Shown here: positions 32,756-43,386 of the stretch, in pieces | Position numbering within the stretch: position 1 is the stretch's first letter | Layout: each line of letters opens with the position of its first letter | DNA from: CAWGMT01 sp963823675 | Lineage (GTDB): Bacteria; Planctomycetota; Planctomycetia; Isosphaerales; Isosphaeraceae | Reading direction: 5' to 3' | NCBI GenBank assembly: GCA_963823675.1 | Contig: CAWGMT010000013.1 | Location: forward strand, 434,001 to 498,000 | Length of the DNA: 64,000 nucleotides | Program-made: the position numbers and the translations under genes | Notes under the pieces: model-generated | Seen by the model: only the letters and a program-made list of their open reading frames with translations | The model's database searches: none | What the model was told of the DNA's origin: nothing

Positions 32756-33981
32756 GTGCCTGCCGCATCGACTGCGACGATCGAGCAACAGGAGTACGCC
32801 AACGGTCTGGTGCTGCTCGCCGAGACGATGCCCGGCGTCCAGTCGGCGGCGTTCACATTGCTGCTACCCGCCGGTGCCGCGTACGAGGGCGCTGACGGAC
32901 TGCACTGGCGGCGGGGCGGCCACGATGGCGGCGGAATGGATCACGCGCGGGGCCGGCCCGCGCGACAGTCGCGAGTTGCTGACGGCGCTCGACAATCTGG
33001 GCGTCAGCCACGCGGAGAGTGCCCAGACCCTGCACACCTCGCTTGCGGTGGCGACGCTCGGCCGCAATCTCGAGCCGGCCCTCGAGATCTTCGCCGACAT
33101 CGTGCTTCGCCCGCACCTCGACGACGACGAGGTCGAGCCGATCCGCGCCCTCTGTCTGCAAAACTTGCGGAGTCTCGAGGACGACCCGGGCACGAAGGTG
33201 ATCTACGAGCTGCGCCGCCGCCATTTCCCCGATCCGTGGGGACGCCCGTCGCCGGGCACGCCGGAAGGGGTCGCGTCGCTTGACGCCGCGCGATCTGCGC
33301 ACGTTCCGCGACACGACGTACCGGCCCAACGGCGCGATCCTGGGCGTCGCCGGCGCGATCGACTGGCCGCGGCTGCGGGACACGGTCGGCCGGCTCTTCG
33401 GCGACTGGAAGCCGCGGCCCGAGCCCGCAGGTGCAGGAACGGCCCGCCGGGCCGCGCCGCGACCACATCCTGCGCGAGACGCAGCAGATCCAGATCGCGC
33501 TGGCCTATCCCGCGGCGACCGTCGCCAGCCCCGACTACTACCGGGCCCGCGCCGCCGCGGCGATCCTGGGAGGCTATTCCTCGGCCCGGCTCTTCACCGA
33601 GGTCCGCGAGAAACGCGGCCTGTGCTACTCGGTCTACGCCACTTACGAAGGCCAGCTCGATCGGGCCGCCATGCTTGTGCTACGCCGGCACCTCGGCCGA
33701 CCGGGCGCAGCAAACCCTCGATGTCATGCTGGCCGAGATCGAACGGCTGGGCCGCGAGGGCGTCGCCCTCGACGAGCTGGAGACGATGCGAGCAGGCCTG
33801 AAAGAGCTCGTTGATCATGGCCCAGGAATCGAGCATGAGCCGTTCGGGCGCGCTGGCCTCGGACTGGTACTTCCTGGGCCGGGTCCGCTCGCTCGAGGAG
33901 ATCGCCGCCGAGCTCGATGCCCTGACTCCCGAAGCCGTCTCGGACTACGCCGCCGGACTGGCAGACACCGACGCGCAGTGA
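32756..33981 (+). pseudogene. M16 peptidase family gene (non-catalytic type) with several frameshifts
   Basis: Protein blocks in shifting frames line up in the order expected for M16: NGLVLLAETMPGVQSAAFTL; AATMAAEWITRGAGPRDSRE with NLGVSHAESAQ; DLRTFRDTTYRPNGAILGVA; QIQIALAYPAATVASPDYYR with GYSSARLFTEVREKRGLCYS; LDVMLAEIERLGREGVALDE; and SGALASDWYFLGRVRSLEEI to the stop at 33979-33981. Shifts fall near 32,900, 33,280, 33,425, 33,680 and 33,815. The N-terminal HxxEH zinc site is absent, as in the inactive partner of M16 pairs, although the indel makes this uncertain. Start GTG 32756. Either a decayed gene or a patch of poor sequence. Confidence 0.65.
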
Positions 33982-34105
33982 CGATCCTCACGCTCGGGCC
34001 GGCCGCGCTGCGGCTTCCTCCTTGAACCGTGAAGCCGGCGGAATCGGCTTGCCTGATCGACGGGCATTCACTGCCTCGAACTTCACGTCTCTACGGTTGA
34101 CTCTC

Positions 34106-35349
34106 ATGCAATTTCACCACACGACGCTGGACAACGGACTCGAGGTCATCGCCGAGCTGAACGACCGGGCGCTACTCGGTCGCCGCCGGGTTCTTCGTCA
34201 AGACCGGGAGCCGCGACGAGTCGAGCGAGTCTGGCCGGCGTCTCGCACTTCCTCGAGCACATGACCTTCAAGGGGACGCCGCGCCGCGACGCCATGGCCG
34301 TCAATCGCGACTTCGACCGCGTCGGCGCCAAGCACAACGCGCAGACCTCGGAGGAAGACACGTTCTACCACGTCACCTGCCTGCCCGAGTACTTTCCCCA
34401 GGCGTTCGACGTGCTGTCCGACATCCTCCGGCCGACGCTGCGCAGCGACGACTTCGAGACCGAGAAGCAGGTGATCATCGAAGAGATCCGGATGTACCTG
34501 GACAACCCGATGTCGGTTGCCTACGAGGCGGCCAAGACGACGCACTTCGGGGCGCACCCGCTGGGCAACAGCATTCTGGGGACGGTCGAGTCGATCACGG
34601 CGCTCTCGGCCGATCAGATGCGTGAATACTTCGCGCGCCGGTACAGTCCGGCCAATATCGTGCTTGGCTTTCGCCGGCAAGGCCGACTGGGATTCGCTGG
34701 TGGACCTCGCCCGGCGCCATTGCGGCAACTGGCAGGGCGGCGCGGCAACCCGGCAACGCCGTTCCGGTGCGCGGCTCGGGATCATTCCGGGCGATTCTCC
34801 GGGCCGACGACCAGCAGCAGACCGTCGTCGGCGTCGCGGACGCTCCGCCCCTCGAGAGCGACGACCGCTACGCCGCGCACCTGCTGGCGACGATCCTCGG
34901 CGATCACACCGGCTCGCGGCTCTACTGGGCCCTGATCGATCCCGGTCTGGCCGACGGCGCCGAGCTCTCTTACCAGGACTACAATCAGGCCGGCGCGTTC
35001 TTCACGTTCCTGAGCTGCGAGCCCGAAGCGACCCAGGCCAACCTCGCGCGGATCGCCGAGGTCTATCAGACCGCGATGGCCGATGGGATCACCGAGGACG
35101 AGCTGACTCAGGCCAAGAACAAGGTTCTCGCGCGCTCGGTGCTGCGCAGCGAACGTCCCATGGGCCGGCTGGCGTCGCTCGGTTTCCACTGGATGTACCA
35201 CCGCGCGTACATTTCGGTCGAGGAAGAGCTCGAGGCCTTCAATCGGGTCACCGCTCGCCGACCTGCGCCGGCTCCTGCACGACTGGCCGCTCTGGCCGAT
35301 GACGATCGTTTCGGTCGGTCCGACGACGGACGTGCACCCCCCGAGCTGA
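34106..35349 (+). pseudogene. M16 zinc peptidase gene (catalytic type) with several frameshifts
   Basis: Start ATG 34106 (MQFHHTTLDNGLEVIAEL). The zinc motif SHFLEHM (HxxEH) is encoded at about 34,245-34,262, in a frame reached after two indels (about 34,170 and 34,235). The next block, MTFKGTPRRDAMAVNRDFDR to MREYFARRYSPANIVLGF, is continuous. Further shifts lie near 34,675, 34,770 and 35,250, and the ending VSVGPTTDVHPPS stops at 35347-35349. All the M16 landmarks are present, so a working ancestor was a processing peptidase probably paired with the preceding gene. The stop lies 3 bases before threonine synthase. Confidence 0.68.
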
Positions 35350-35352
35350 CCT

Positions 35353-36621
35353 ATGGGTTACGTATCACACCTCGCCTGTTCGGTTTGTGGTGCTCGGTAC
35401 CCTGCGGACCGGCTCATGAACCTGTGCGAGCGTGACGGCCGGCCGGTCCAGGTCGTGCTCGATCTCGAGCGTCTCCGCGCAGAACGCGGGCGCGACGGCT
35501 GGTGGGACCCCGGCAGGCCAAGTTTGTGGCGGTTTGGCGGCCTGCTGCCGCTGGATATCGATCGAGCCCCAGATCGTGCGCACATCGTCACGCTCGGCGA
35601 GGGCCATACGCCGTGTCGAACCTATTCTCATCCTCTGGCGGACCGGGTGGGATGCCGTCTGGAGGTCAAGGACGAGGGGAAGCCTTGCCCGGGTTTTGGC
35701 GCCAATCCCACCCTGTCCTTCAAGGATCGGGGCATGGCCATGACCGTCTCGATGGCTCGTTCGTTCGGCCTTTCCCGACTGGCCGTGCCGACGCAGGGAA
35801 ACGCCGGCGACTCGCTGGCCGAATACGCAGTCGCCGCTGGCATCGAGGCCGCCGTCGTGATGTCGCCCGACACCGACCTTCCCGTGCTGGGCAGAGTCGC
35901 GGCTCTGGCGCGGCTCTTTCCCGATCGCATCACCCTCGATCTGGTGGCCGGTACGATCGTCGATTGTGCAAAACGGGTCAGGGAATACTACGTCCCTCTG
36001 GGGTTTTTTGGCGTGGCCACGTTTCAGGAACCGGGATGGCGGACGGAAGGCAAGAAAACCCTCGGACTCGAGCTCGCCGAGCCCGCAGGCGACCGCTTCG
36101 CCGAGCGCCGCTGGCAGCTTCCCGACGTTATTGTCTATCCAACCGGCGGTGGAACGGGAGTGGTCGGCATGGCCAAGGCTTTCGACGAGCTCGAGACGCT
36201 GGGACTGGTCGGGTCGGATCGGCCCCGCATGGTGTGCGTGCAGGCCACGGCGACAACGCCGATCGTCCGTGCATTCGATTCGGGCGCGGCGGATATCACA
36301 CCGCTGCCGGCGGGACGTACGATCGCGACCGGATTGAACGTCGCGCAGAACGTGGGGCATGTGAATGTGCTGCGAATCGTGCGCGAGACCGGCGGCTGCG
36401 CAATCGCCGTCTCGGACGAGGCCATCAGCGCCGTGATCCGTGACGAATGGCACGAGCGCCGGTTCGCGTGGTCGCCGGAAGGAGCCGCGACTCTCGCTGC
36501 TCTTCCCGAGCTGGCTGACCGGGGGATCATCCGCCGGCATGATCGGGTCGTACTGTTCAACACCGCATCCGCCGAGAAATATCTGCCGTCAATCCGAACG
36601 CTGCTCGACGGGGGACTCTGA
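35353..36621 (+). CDS. thrC: Threonine synthase
   Basis: 422 aa, an intact PLP fold-type II enzyme converting O-phosphohomoserine to threonine. The PLP lysine is in NPTLSFKDRGMAM, the phosphate-binding loop in PTGGGTGVVGM, and a Ser/Asn-rich motif is TQGNAGDSLAEYA. The N-terminus has a small cysteine-containing ribbon (LACSVCGARYPADRLMNLC), as in the longer threonine synthase forms. Its 3' end overlaps the convergent phosphoesterase gene by 33 bases. The start ATG follows the M16 stop immediately, suggesting operon membership. Confidence 0.92.
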   Translation: MGYVSHLACSVCGARYPADRLMNLCERDGRPVQVVLDLERLRAERGRDGWWDPGRPSLWRFGGLLPLDIDRAPDRAHIVTLGEGHTPCRTYSHPLADRVGCRLEVKDEGKPCPGFGANPTLSFKDRGMAMTVSMARSFGLSRLAVPTQGNAGDSLAEYAVAAGIEAAVVMSPDTDLPVLGRVAALARLFPDRITLDLVAGTIVDCAKRVREYYVPLGFFGVATFQEPGWRTEGKKTLGLELAEPAGDRFAERRWQLPDVIVYPTGGGTGVVGMAKAFDELETLGLVGSDRPRMVCVQATATTPIVRAFDSGAADITPLPAGRTIATGLNVAQNVGHVNVLRIVRETGGCAIAVSDEAISAVIRDEWHERRFAWSPEGAATLAALPELADRGIIRRHDRVVLFNTASAEKYLPSIRTLLDGGL

Positions 36622-37377
36622 TTCCAGCTCGTCATCCGGATCGGGTTCATCCGGAGAGGCCGTGCCCAGTCCGCTATTGAGTTCGAGAGGCAGGCGTCCC
36701 AGGCGCAAGACGGTTGACATGATCTCCTTGGCACGACGGGGCCAGGGCATGGCCTCGATTCGAGAAACGGTTTCCTCGACGGGATAGGCCACGCGCCTCA
36801 GCTCGATCTTGTTGTCCTCGATGACCGCGAAGCCTGCGCGGGGATCGCCATCGCGCGGCAGCCCGACACTCCCTGGATTCAGTACGATGACACCGTTGAT
36901 CTGGATGTTGAATTGCACGTGCGTGTGTCCGACACAGACGACGTCGGCTTCGACGTTTTGCAGTCGCTTTGCCCAGGTCTGAGGATCCTTGAGCAGATAC
37001 TCGTCGAGCGGATCGCGGGGCGTGGCGTGAACCAAGAGAAACCGCTTACCGCCCAAAGTAAATCGTTGTGTCACGGGAAGTTGTAGCAAATAGCGTCGCT
37101 CTGCGTGGCCGAGGGCATCCCACATTGATGGTCGGGAAGCTTGGGTCAGGTATCGGAACCCTGTGTCGCCGACGACAGGAATCCCCTGGGCAACCCCGTG
37201 GTCATGGTTGCCCCGGATCGCGTAGGTTGCATGACTCATGGCCCAGCGGACGCAGGGTGCCGGGTCCGGACCGTAGTCGACCAGGTCTCCCAGGCAGAGA
37301 CAAACGTCGAAGGCTTGCTCGATCGCCGCGAGTGCGGGCCAGTTCGCATGAATGTCGGAAACGACCAGTATCCTCAT
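36589..37377 (-). CDS. YfcE/MJ0936-type metallophosphoesterase
   Basis: 262 aa. Metal-binding motifs in order: VSDIHAN (DxH), CLGDLVDYGPDP (GDxxD), AIRGNHDHG (GNHD), LLVHATPRDP and CVGHTHVQF (GHTH), followed by LNPGSVGLPRDGDPRAGFAV. This is the YfcE family of small Mn2+-dependent phosphodiesterases, whose natural substrates are mostly unknown. A charged tail of about 50 residues (SPDEPDPDDELES) extends beyond the core and overlaps the end of thrC on the other strand. Confidence 0.88.
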   Translation of the reverse strand: MRILVVSDIHANWPALAAIEQAFDVCLCLGDLVDYGPDPAPCVRWAMSHATYAIRGNHDHGVAQGIPVVGDTGFRYLTQASRPSMWDALGHAERRYLLQLPVTQRFTLGGKRFLLVHATPRDPLDEYLLKDPQTWAKRLQNVEADVVCVGHTHVQFNIQINGVIVLNPGSVGLPRDGDPRAGFAVIEDNKIELRRVAYPVEETVSRIEAMPWPRRAKEIMSTVLRLGRLPLELNSGLGTASPDEPDPDDELESESPVEQRSD

Positions 37378-37724
37378 GTCGTCATTTTTCGCTCAGATGT
37401 CCCCTGGTGGAGCAGCGAGTTTCCCGTAACTTAGATAAGAACGCAATGAGGTTGTTTCGAGAAGTGCCTCCCGGCTCGATAAGGCGGGCCGCGGCGGAAT
37501 TCGTCGCTTATCTTGGGTTCGCGGCGGCGGAATAATTCGCCTATCTTGGGCTCGCCGCAGCGGAATGTGTCGCGAATCTTGTCTCACACGCTGGATTTTC
37601 TCGGGGATCTCCGCCCAAAATGACCTAGCAGGCGGGAGCCCGGTGTTGGCGGACGACAACGGCCCGCGTCCAGACCGACACGAATTTCTGCATCAACTCT
37701 TCCCCCGGCCGGAGTGCACTGGCG
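37378..37724. other. Intergenic region with a short degenerate tandem repeat
   Basis: At about 37,490-37,575 three imperfect units of about 33 bases occur, each with a gcggcggaat...tcgc core and a tatcttgggttc-like end. No coding sense was found in them. The region separates two divergently transcribed genes and should hold both promoters, but no clear pair was seen. Confidence 0.5.
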
Positions 37725-39219
37725 ATGGCGTCGTTCGAGCCTCAAGAATTCGGTTTCGAGGAACCACCGCCACGGCCCACCACGCCTCCCGTGCGGCGCG
37801 GTTTCCTGGTTGTGCTATTCGTGCTTTGTCTGGCCGCTTTGATCGTATATGGAAGTTCTTATATCGCGGAACGGACCGGTTACGCCTGGGAAGCGGGCCG
37901 CGCGGGCCGCGTCCGAAGCCCTGGCCAAGCTCGACAAGGAGCAGATCATCGATCGCGCATCCGCGCTCTTTCGGCTGGCGACAGCCGCCGTCTCACCGGC
38001 TGTCGTCAACGTTCATGCGCTGAGGGCGCGGCGCGGCGGCGAGGCTTTTGGGGGCCTGCCCTTAGGCGGCAACCATTTTCAACCTGGCTTCCAGAGCAAG
38101 GAGCTGGGCTCGGGTGTGATCATTGACAAGAACAAGGGATACATCGTCACCAATAATCACGTTGTCAAAGACGCCGATCGAATTCTCGTTCGACTGGGAC
38201 AGGGCGACGATGTGCCTGCGCGATTGGTGGGTGCCGATCCCAAGTCGGATCTGGCGGTGCTTCAGGTCAAGTCGGAGCTCAAGGTTCAGGCTCAATGGGG
38301 AGATTCCGAACAACTCGACATTGGCGATTGGGTCCTGGCCATCGGCAGTCCGCTCGGTCTTGATCACTCGGTCACCGCGGGCATCGTCTCGGCGACCGAG
38401 AGAAATAATCTGGGGATTTCGGAATACGAATCATTCATTCAAACGGATGCGGCCATCAACCCCGGGAATTCCGGAGGGCCGCTGGTCAATCTGGCAGGGA
38501 AGGTCGTGGGAATCAACACCGCCATCATCACCAAGACCGGTTTGTATGAGGGGATCGGCCTGGCCATTCCATCGGCACTGGCGCGTCGGGTGGTCGAAAG
38601 CTTGATCAAGGAAGGAAAGGTCACCCGCGGTTACCTCGGAGTCAGTATCCGTCCCCTGAACACGTCGATGGCCCATCAGCTCAAGGTTCCGAGCAACTTG
38701 GGCGCACTGATCATGGAGGTACAGCCGGGTAGTCCCGCGGAAACGGCCGGATTGAAAGCGGGGGATGTGATCGTGAAGCTTGCCGACCATGAAGTGGCCG
38801 ATCCCGGTGCACTGAGGAACCTGGCTGCAGGATTGGATGTGGGTGAGCACGTTCCCTTGACTTATTATCGCGAAGGAAAGGCGCACACGATCAATATCAC
38901 GGTCGACGAGTTGCCTCCTGCCCCCGAGGTTTTACTTGCCCTTGGCTTTCACGTACGCTCCGGCAGCACGGCCGACGGCGGGGGTTCCGCGATCGAGGTT
39001 GACCAGGTGATCGCCGGGAGTAGCGCATTTCAAGCAGGACTGCGCCCGGGAATGCGAATCCTGGCCGTCGGAGAGGCGAGGGTCAACACGCTCTCCGAGT
39101 TTGAAGTGGCTGTCCGTAAACTCGATCCTAGTCGAGGCTTGACCTTTGTGGTGCAGTCTGCCGATGGACGCATCGCTTCGCGGCGGTTGGCTGAGCCCGC
39201 CGCGAAGACCGCTCCTTGA
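37725..39219 (+). CDS. HtrA/DegP-family serine protease (one apparent frameshift near the N-terminus)
   Basis: ATG 37725 starts MASFEPQEFGFEEPPPRPTT, followed by a membrane anchor (GFLVVLFVLCLAALIVYGS). Near 37,890-37,905 (ggccgcgcgggccgcg) the protein moves to the frame of 37849-39219; a lost CG pair in that run would explain it. The protease domain has the triad in VTNNHVV (His), KSDLAVLQV (Asp) and NPGNSGGPL (Ser). Two PDZ domains follow (YLGVSIRPLN ... AGLKAGDVIVKL, and VDQVIAGSSAFQAGLRPGMR). A membrane-anchored envelope quality-control protease. Joined, it is about 497 aa, normal for DegS/HtrA-like enzymes. Confidence 0.85.
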
Positions 39220-39529
39220 ACGATCGAGGCTGGTGCCCCGATAGAACGGCGGCAGCACCACCGCAAAATTCTGCACCTGCGATTCGACAGGGACTTGACT
39301 TGGACACCTGGTTTGCGAGACATTCACGGACCGTCGAATTGCGGCAGCCGGAGGAGATGGATAAGGCGTTCGGGGCCTTGGCTGGGGGAATTCATGCTGG
39401 ATCGGGCTCTCAGCGGCTGGCCGGCGGCTGGGCCATGCGCAGGTTGCATCTTCGGCCAACTGAACCTAAATGCTAAAACCCTGGTGTCTTAGAAAGACAG
39501 CCATCGTGTCGGCAGTGGGGCTCGAAAAC
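39220..39529. other. Intergenic region upstream of the dnaG promoter
   Basis: Just over 300 bases between the htrA stop and the dnaG promoter. Short frames only. Nothing recognised. Confidence 0.5.
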
Positions 39530-39558
39530 TTGACCCTAAATTGATCAGGGTTTATAAT
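39530..39558 (+). promoter_or_regulatory. Sigma70-type promoter of dnaG-rpoD
   Basis: ttgacc at 39530-39535, an exact 17-base spacer and a perfect tataat at 39553-39558. It leaves a leader of about 120 bases before the dnaG start. Confidence 0.75.
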
Positions 39559-39683
39559 TCCCTCGACGCCGCAAGGAAATAGCGGGGCAATACCAGCGGG
39601 GACGTAGGGAGTTCGGACATTCTGTTCGGCTTCGGGGCGAGCGCGAAAGGCCCCGGTCTGAGCCTCTGTGTCGGGAGCTCTCT

Positions 39684-41621
39684 GTGCCCCTTCATTCCGA
39701 AACGACTCTATCCGCCATCAAGAACGCCGTCGATATCGTCGCCTTGGTAGGCGAGTATGTGTCGTTGCGCCGAGCAGGGTCGAAATACAAGGCGCTGTGT
39801 CCGTTTCACGACGACCACAATCCGTCCCTGGAAGTGAATCCCGAGCGCCAGTCGTTCAAGTGCTGGAGTTGCGGGGTTGGCGGGGACATATTTGATTTCG
39901 TCAAGAACAGAGAGCACGTTGATTTTCCCGAGGCGTTGCGCATGCTGGCTGATCGAGCCGGAATCACACTGGAAAGGCCGTCGAACGCAGCGCCTGGGCG
40001 TGGGCCGTCGAAAGTTGATCTGTTGGCAATCAATGCGTGGGCGGAAAGGGTTTTTGCGGAGGCGCTGCCGCTGTCGGCGGAGGCGACGGAGTATCTCGAC
40101 CGCAGGGGTTTGAGCATGGAGAGCGTGCGGCGGTTTCGCCTCGGTTTTGCTCCAGCCGGTCGTGGCTGGCTGGTGAGTGCGGCCCGTCGTGAGCAACTGA
40201 GCATCGATCTGCTCGAGCAGGTTGGGCTTGTGAGCCGGTCGGAACGGTCAGCCGGTGATCTGGTCGAGCGGTTTCGAGGACGGCTGATGTTCCCGATTCA
40301 CGACGATCGGGGGAGGAACGTCGGGTTTGGCGCGCGGATCTTGCCCGAGGTGGAAAGGTCACTGGCCGCCGAAGGGAAACACGTCGCTAAGTATATCAAC
40401 AGCCCGGAGACATCGCTCTTCCACAAACGCATGATCCTCTACGCGGCTGACATGGCGCGGACGGCGAGCCATGAGTCGGGTTGGGTTGCGGTCGTCGAGG
40501 GTTACACCGATGTGATCGCGGCTCATCAGCTTGGCGTCACTAATGTGGTGGGCACGCTGGGAACGGCCCTGGGCGAGGATCATCTCCGAGCCCTCAGACG
40601 ACTTGCCCAGCGGGTGGTTTTGGTTTTCGACGGCGACGATGCCGGGCAGTCCGCCGCGGATCGGGCTCTGGAGTTATTCCTGGGCAGCGACCTGGATCTT
40701 CGCGTGTTGACACTGCCCGCAAATCTTGATCCTTGTGATTTTCTCTTGACGGAGGGAGCCGATGCGTTTCGCAAACTGGCTGATGCTGCGCTCGATCCCT
40801 TGAGTTATCTGCTCGGCCGCGCCTCGGCGCGGTTTGATCTCGACTCAACCGAGGGGTCGCGTCGAGCCGCCGAGTGGGTGCTCGGCTTCGTAAACCGGGT
40901 ACCCAAGACGCATCGGCTGGGCGTCGAGGTCAGCCAGGCCAGAGTGCTTGACATCCTGTCGCGCCGACTCAGGGTGCCGCTGGAGGTACTCAATCGGCTG
41001 CGCCGGCAGTTGCAACAACCGACCGCGGCCGGTCCGCGCGAGGGGAGGCGCGGCGCATCCGCTGCCGGATCTGCGGCTTCCGTCGACGCCGCATCGACGA
41101 GCGCGGCGGCTCCTGGCTCCGGCGGAAGCCCGCCGGCGATCCCAGTTCGACAAGGTGACCTCGATCGGACCGACCTCGAGTTGATCCGAGTTGCCTTGAA
41201 CGAGCCGGCAGCGGTTCCCTGGCTGGCGACGCGCCTGGCCGCTGCGACGCTCAAGGACGCGCCCTTGCGCGCCATCCTGCAGGTGTGCTATGAACTTCAA
41301 AGTGAGGGACAACCTCCGAGTTATGAACGGATCATGACGCGGCTTGAAGACCCGGTCCTTCGCGGTCTGGCGGCAGGTCTGATCGCCGATTCCGCCTTGA
41401 CGACACCCGAACCGCAGCCTCTGCCGGACGGCGTGAGTCCCGCTGCCTGGCAAGAGCGCCTGGAAAAAATGTTGATGCGGCTGGCTGAGCGGCAACGGCA
41501 AGCTCGGCAAAGGGAACTGAAAAAAGCTCTCGACGAGACCGATCAACACGCCGACCCGGACGCCTATCGTGCCATAAAATTGGAATATCAGCGACTCTTA
41601 ACCAGCGGCCCGAAACCTTAA
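39684..41621 (+). CDS. dnaG: DNA primase DnaG
   Basis: 645 aa from GTG 39684. The N-terminal CHC2 zinc ribbon is Cys39-Pro-Phe-His42 ... Cys60-x2-Cys63. The catalytic core includes RGRLMFPIHDDRGRNVGFGA, the TOPRIM motif VAVVEGYTDVIAAHQLG, and VVLVFDGDDAGQSAADRAL with the metal-binding acidic residues. The C-terminal part (about 480-645) is the helicase-interaction region, preceded by an Ala/Ser-rich linker at about 455-490. It synthesises RNA primers at the replication fork. It is followed by rpoD after 48 bases, the conserved macromolecular-synthesis arrangement without rpsU. Confidence 0.95.
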   Translation: MPLHSETTLSAIKNAVDIVALVGEYVSLRRAGSKYKALCPFHDDHNPSLEVNPERQSFKCWSCGVGGDIFDFVKNREHVDFPEALRMLADRAGITLERPSNAAPGRGPSKVDLLAINAWAERVFAEALPLSAEATEYLDRRGLSMESVRRFRLGFAPAGRGWLVSAARREQLSIDLLEQVGLVSRSERSAGDLVERFRGRLMFPIHDDRGRNVGFGARILPEVERSLAAEGKHVAKYINSPETSLFHKRMILYAADMARTASHESGWVAVVEGYTDVIAAHQLGVTNVVGTLGTALGEDHLRALRRLAQRVVLVFDGDDAGQSAADRALELFLGSDLDLRVLTLPANLDPCDFLLTEGADAFRKLADAALDPLSYLLGRASARFDLDSTEGSRRAAEWVLGFVNRVPKTHRLGVEVSQARVLDILSRRLRVPLEVLNRLRRQLQQPTAAGPREGRRGASAAGSAASVDAASTSAAAPGSGGSPPAIPVRQGDLDRTDLELIRVALNEPAAVPWLATRLAAATLKDAPLRAILQVCYELQSEGQPPSYERIMTRLEDPVLRGLAAGLIADSALTTPEPQPLPDGVSPAAWQERLEKMLMRLAERQRQARQRELKKALDETDQHADPDAYRAIKLEYQRLLTSGPKP

Positions 41622-41669
41622 GACGAATCGAGTCGAGATCCGTCATTCCGTGCGTGGGGAGGATTTTGG

Positions 41670-43343
41670 ATGGACAAGTTGGACGAGGGCCTCAAGACGC
41701 TTCTGGACCTGGGCAAACGTCGAGGGTTCTTGACGTTCGATCAGGTCAATGACTATCTGCCCGACGAGGCGGCTTGCCCCGAGCGCATCCACGGTTTGCT
41801 CGAGACCCTCGATGAGATGGGAATCGAGCTGATCAACGAGGATGAAGCGGAAAACCGCCTGCTCGCCTCGGGTGATCTGGATGAAGAGCCCGACGACGAA
41901 GTCGTCAACGACGCTGCGGACGACGACGACGGTGAACTCACGTCCGAAGACCTGGACGAGATCTCCCGGCGCATCGACGACCCGGTGCGGATGTATCTCA
42001 CGCAGATGGGGGAGATCCCCCTCTTGACGCGCGAGCAAGAAATCAACCTGGCCAAGCGAATCGAAATCACTCGCAAGAAGTTCCGCCGCAAGGTGCTCGA
42101 GTGCCATTTCGCCCTGGCTCTGGTGGTGGACGTCCTCAAGAAGGTCAACGAAGGCGAGCTTCCCTTCGACCGGACCGTGAAGGTCTCGGTCACCGAGAAT
42201 CTCGAGAAAGACCAGATCCTGGGGCGGATGCCCCACAACCTGGCCACTTTGGTGCACCTCATGGAGTGCAACGTCCGCGATTTCAAGGGCTTCGTACGCG
42301 AGCGCGATCCGTCAACCCGTGCCGGCTTGATCGCCAATCTCAAGCGCCGGCGCTGCAAGGCGGTCAACCTCGTCGAGGAGCTGTCAATTCGCACCCAGAA
42401 GGTGCAGCCCTTGATGAAGCGGCTGGAGCAAATCGCGGCGCGAATGACCGAGCTTGTTTTTCAGCTCAAGGAGCTTCGGGCTGGGCGCGGGGCCAAGGAA
42501 GAGCGCGCCAACCTCGTCAAGGAACTCAAGGACCTGATGAGGATCACGCTCGAAACGCCCAAATCACTGAGCAGGCGCGTCGAGGCGATGAACGCCCGCT
42601 TCAAGAAATATGAGCAGGCCAAGCGCGAACTGTCCGGGGGCAATCTCCGACTGGTCGTCTCGATCGCCAAGAAGTATCGCAACCGCGGTCTTTCGTTCCT
42701 GGACCTGATTCAGGAGGGCAACACCGGTCTGATGCGAGCCGTCAACAAGTACGAGTACCGTCGCGGCTACAAGTTCAGCACCTATGCGACCTGGTGGATT
42801 CGCCAGGCCATCACCAGAGCCATCGCCGATCAGGCCCGCACGATTCGCATCCCCGTGCACATGATCGAAACGATGTCCAAGCTGCGAAACGTCTCCAAGA
42901 AACTGCTGCAGGAGAAGGGCCGGGAACCCACCATCGAGGAGACCGCTCGAGCCGCCAACATCTCGATCGAAGAAACCCGGCGCGTCATGAAGATCTCCCG
43001 CCACCCGATCTCGCTCGACCGACCAGTCGGCGAGAGCGAGGACAGCTACTTCGGGGATTTCATCGAGGACGAGGCTGCCGAGAGCCCGATCAATGCGGCT
43101 ACGCAGGAAATGCTCAAGGAAAAGATCGATCAGGTTCTCAAGACCCTCACCTACCGCGAACGCGAGATCATCAAGCTCCGATACGGACTGGGTGACGGCT
43201 ACACGTACACGCTCGAGGAAGTGGGCCGGATTTTCAAGGTCACACGCGAGCGAGTTCGCCAGATCGAGGCGAAGGCCGTCCGGAAGCTTCAGCACCCGGT
43301 GAGGAGCAGGCAGCTCGAAGGTTTTCTAGAGAGTACCGGATGA
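41670..43343 (+). CDS. rpoD: Primary sigma factor RpoD
   Basis: 557 aa from ATG 41670 with the strong RBS ggagg. Region 1.1 is at about residues 1-65 (an acidic stretch follows at 67-90), region 1.2 is DPVRMYLTQMGEIPLLTREQ, and region 2 is RLVVSIAKKYRNRGLSFLDL, then IQEGNTGLMRAVNKYEYRRG and YKFSTYATWWIRQAITRAI. Region 3 is ETMSKLRNVSKKLLQEKGRE, and region 4 is YTLEEVGRIFKVTRERVRQI. It directs RNA polymerase to housekeeping promoters; the TTGACC/TATAAT promoters in this window fit its expected specificity. A non-conserved spacer of about 180 residues separates regions 1.2 and 2. A clear terminator follows. Confidence 0.96.
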   Translation: MDKLDEGLKTLLDLGKRRGFLTFDQVNDYLPDEAACPERIHGLLETLDEMGIELINEDEAENRLLASGDLDEEPDDEVVNDAADDDDGELTSEDLDEISRRIDDPVRMYLTQMGEIPLLTREQEINLAKRIEITRKKFRRKVLECHFALALVVDVLKKVNEGELPFDRTVKVSVTENLEKDQILGRMPHNLATLVHLMECNVRDFKGFVRERDPSTRAGLIANLKRRRCKAVNLVEELSIRTQKVQPLMKRLEQIAARMTELVFQLKELRAGRGAKEERANLVKELKDLMRITLETPKSLSRRVEAMNARFKKYEQAKRELSGGNLRLVVSIAKKYRNRGLSFLDLIQEGNTGLMRAVNKYEYRRGYKFSTYATWWIRQAITRAIADQARTIRIPVHMIETMSKLRNVSKKLLQEKGREPTIEETARAANISIEETRRVMKISRHPISLDRPVGESEDSYFGDFIEDEAAESPINAATQEMLKEKIDQVLKTLTYREREIIKLRYGLGDGYTYTLEEVGRIFKVTRERVRQIEAKAVRKLQHPVRSRQLEGFLESTG

Positions 43344-43353
43344 GAAAAAGCCA

Positions 43354-43386
43354 ACCCCCGGCGCCACGGCGACCGGGGGTTTTTCT
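43354..43386 (+). terminator. Intrinsic terminator after rpoD
   Basis: An 8-bp stem, acccccgg (43354-43361) with ccgggggt (43373-43380), an 11-base loop, then ttttcttt. It begins 10 bases after the rpoD stop codon. Confidence 0.9.

Noticed and set aside
37490..37575. CRISPR array
   Set aside because: Only three degenerate units with no unique spacers; no other regularly spaced repeat with spacers was seen in the window.
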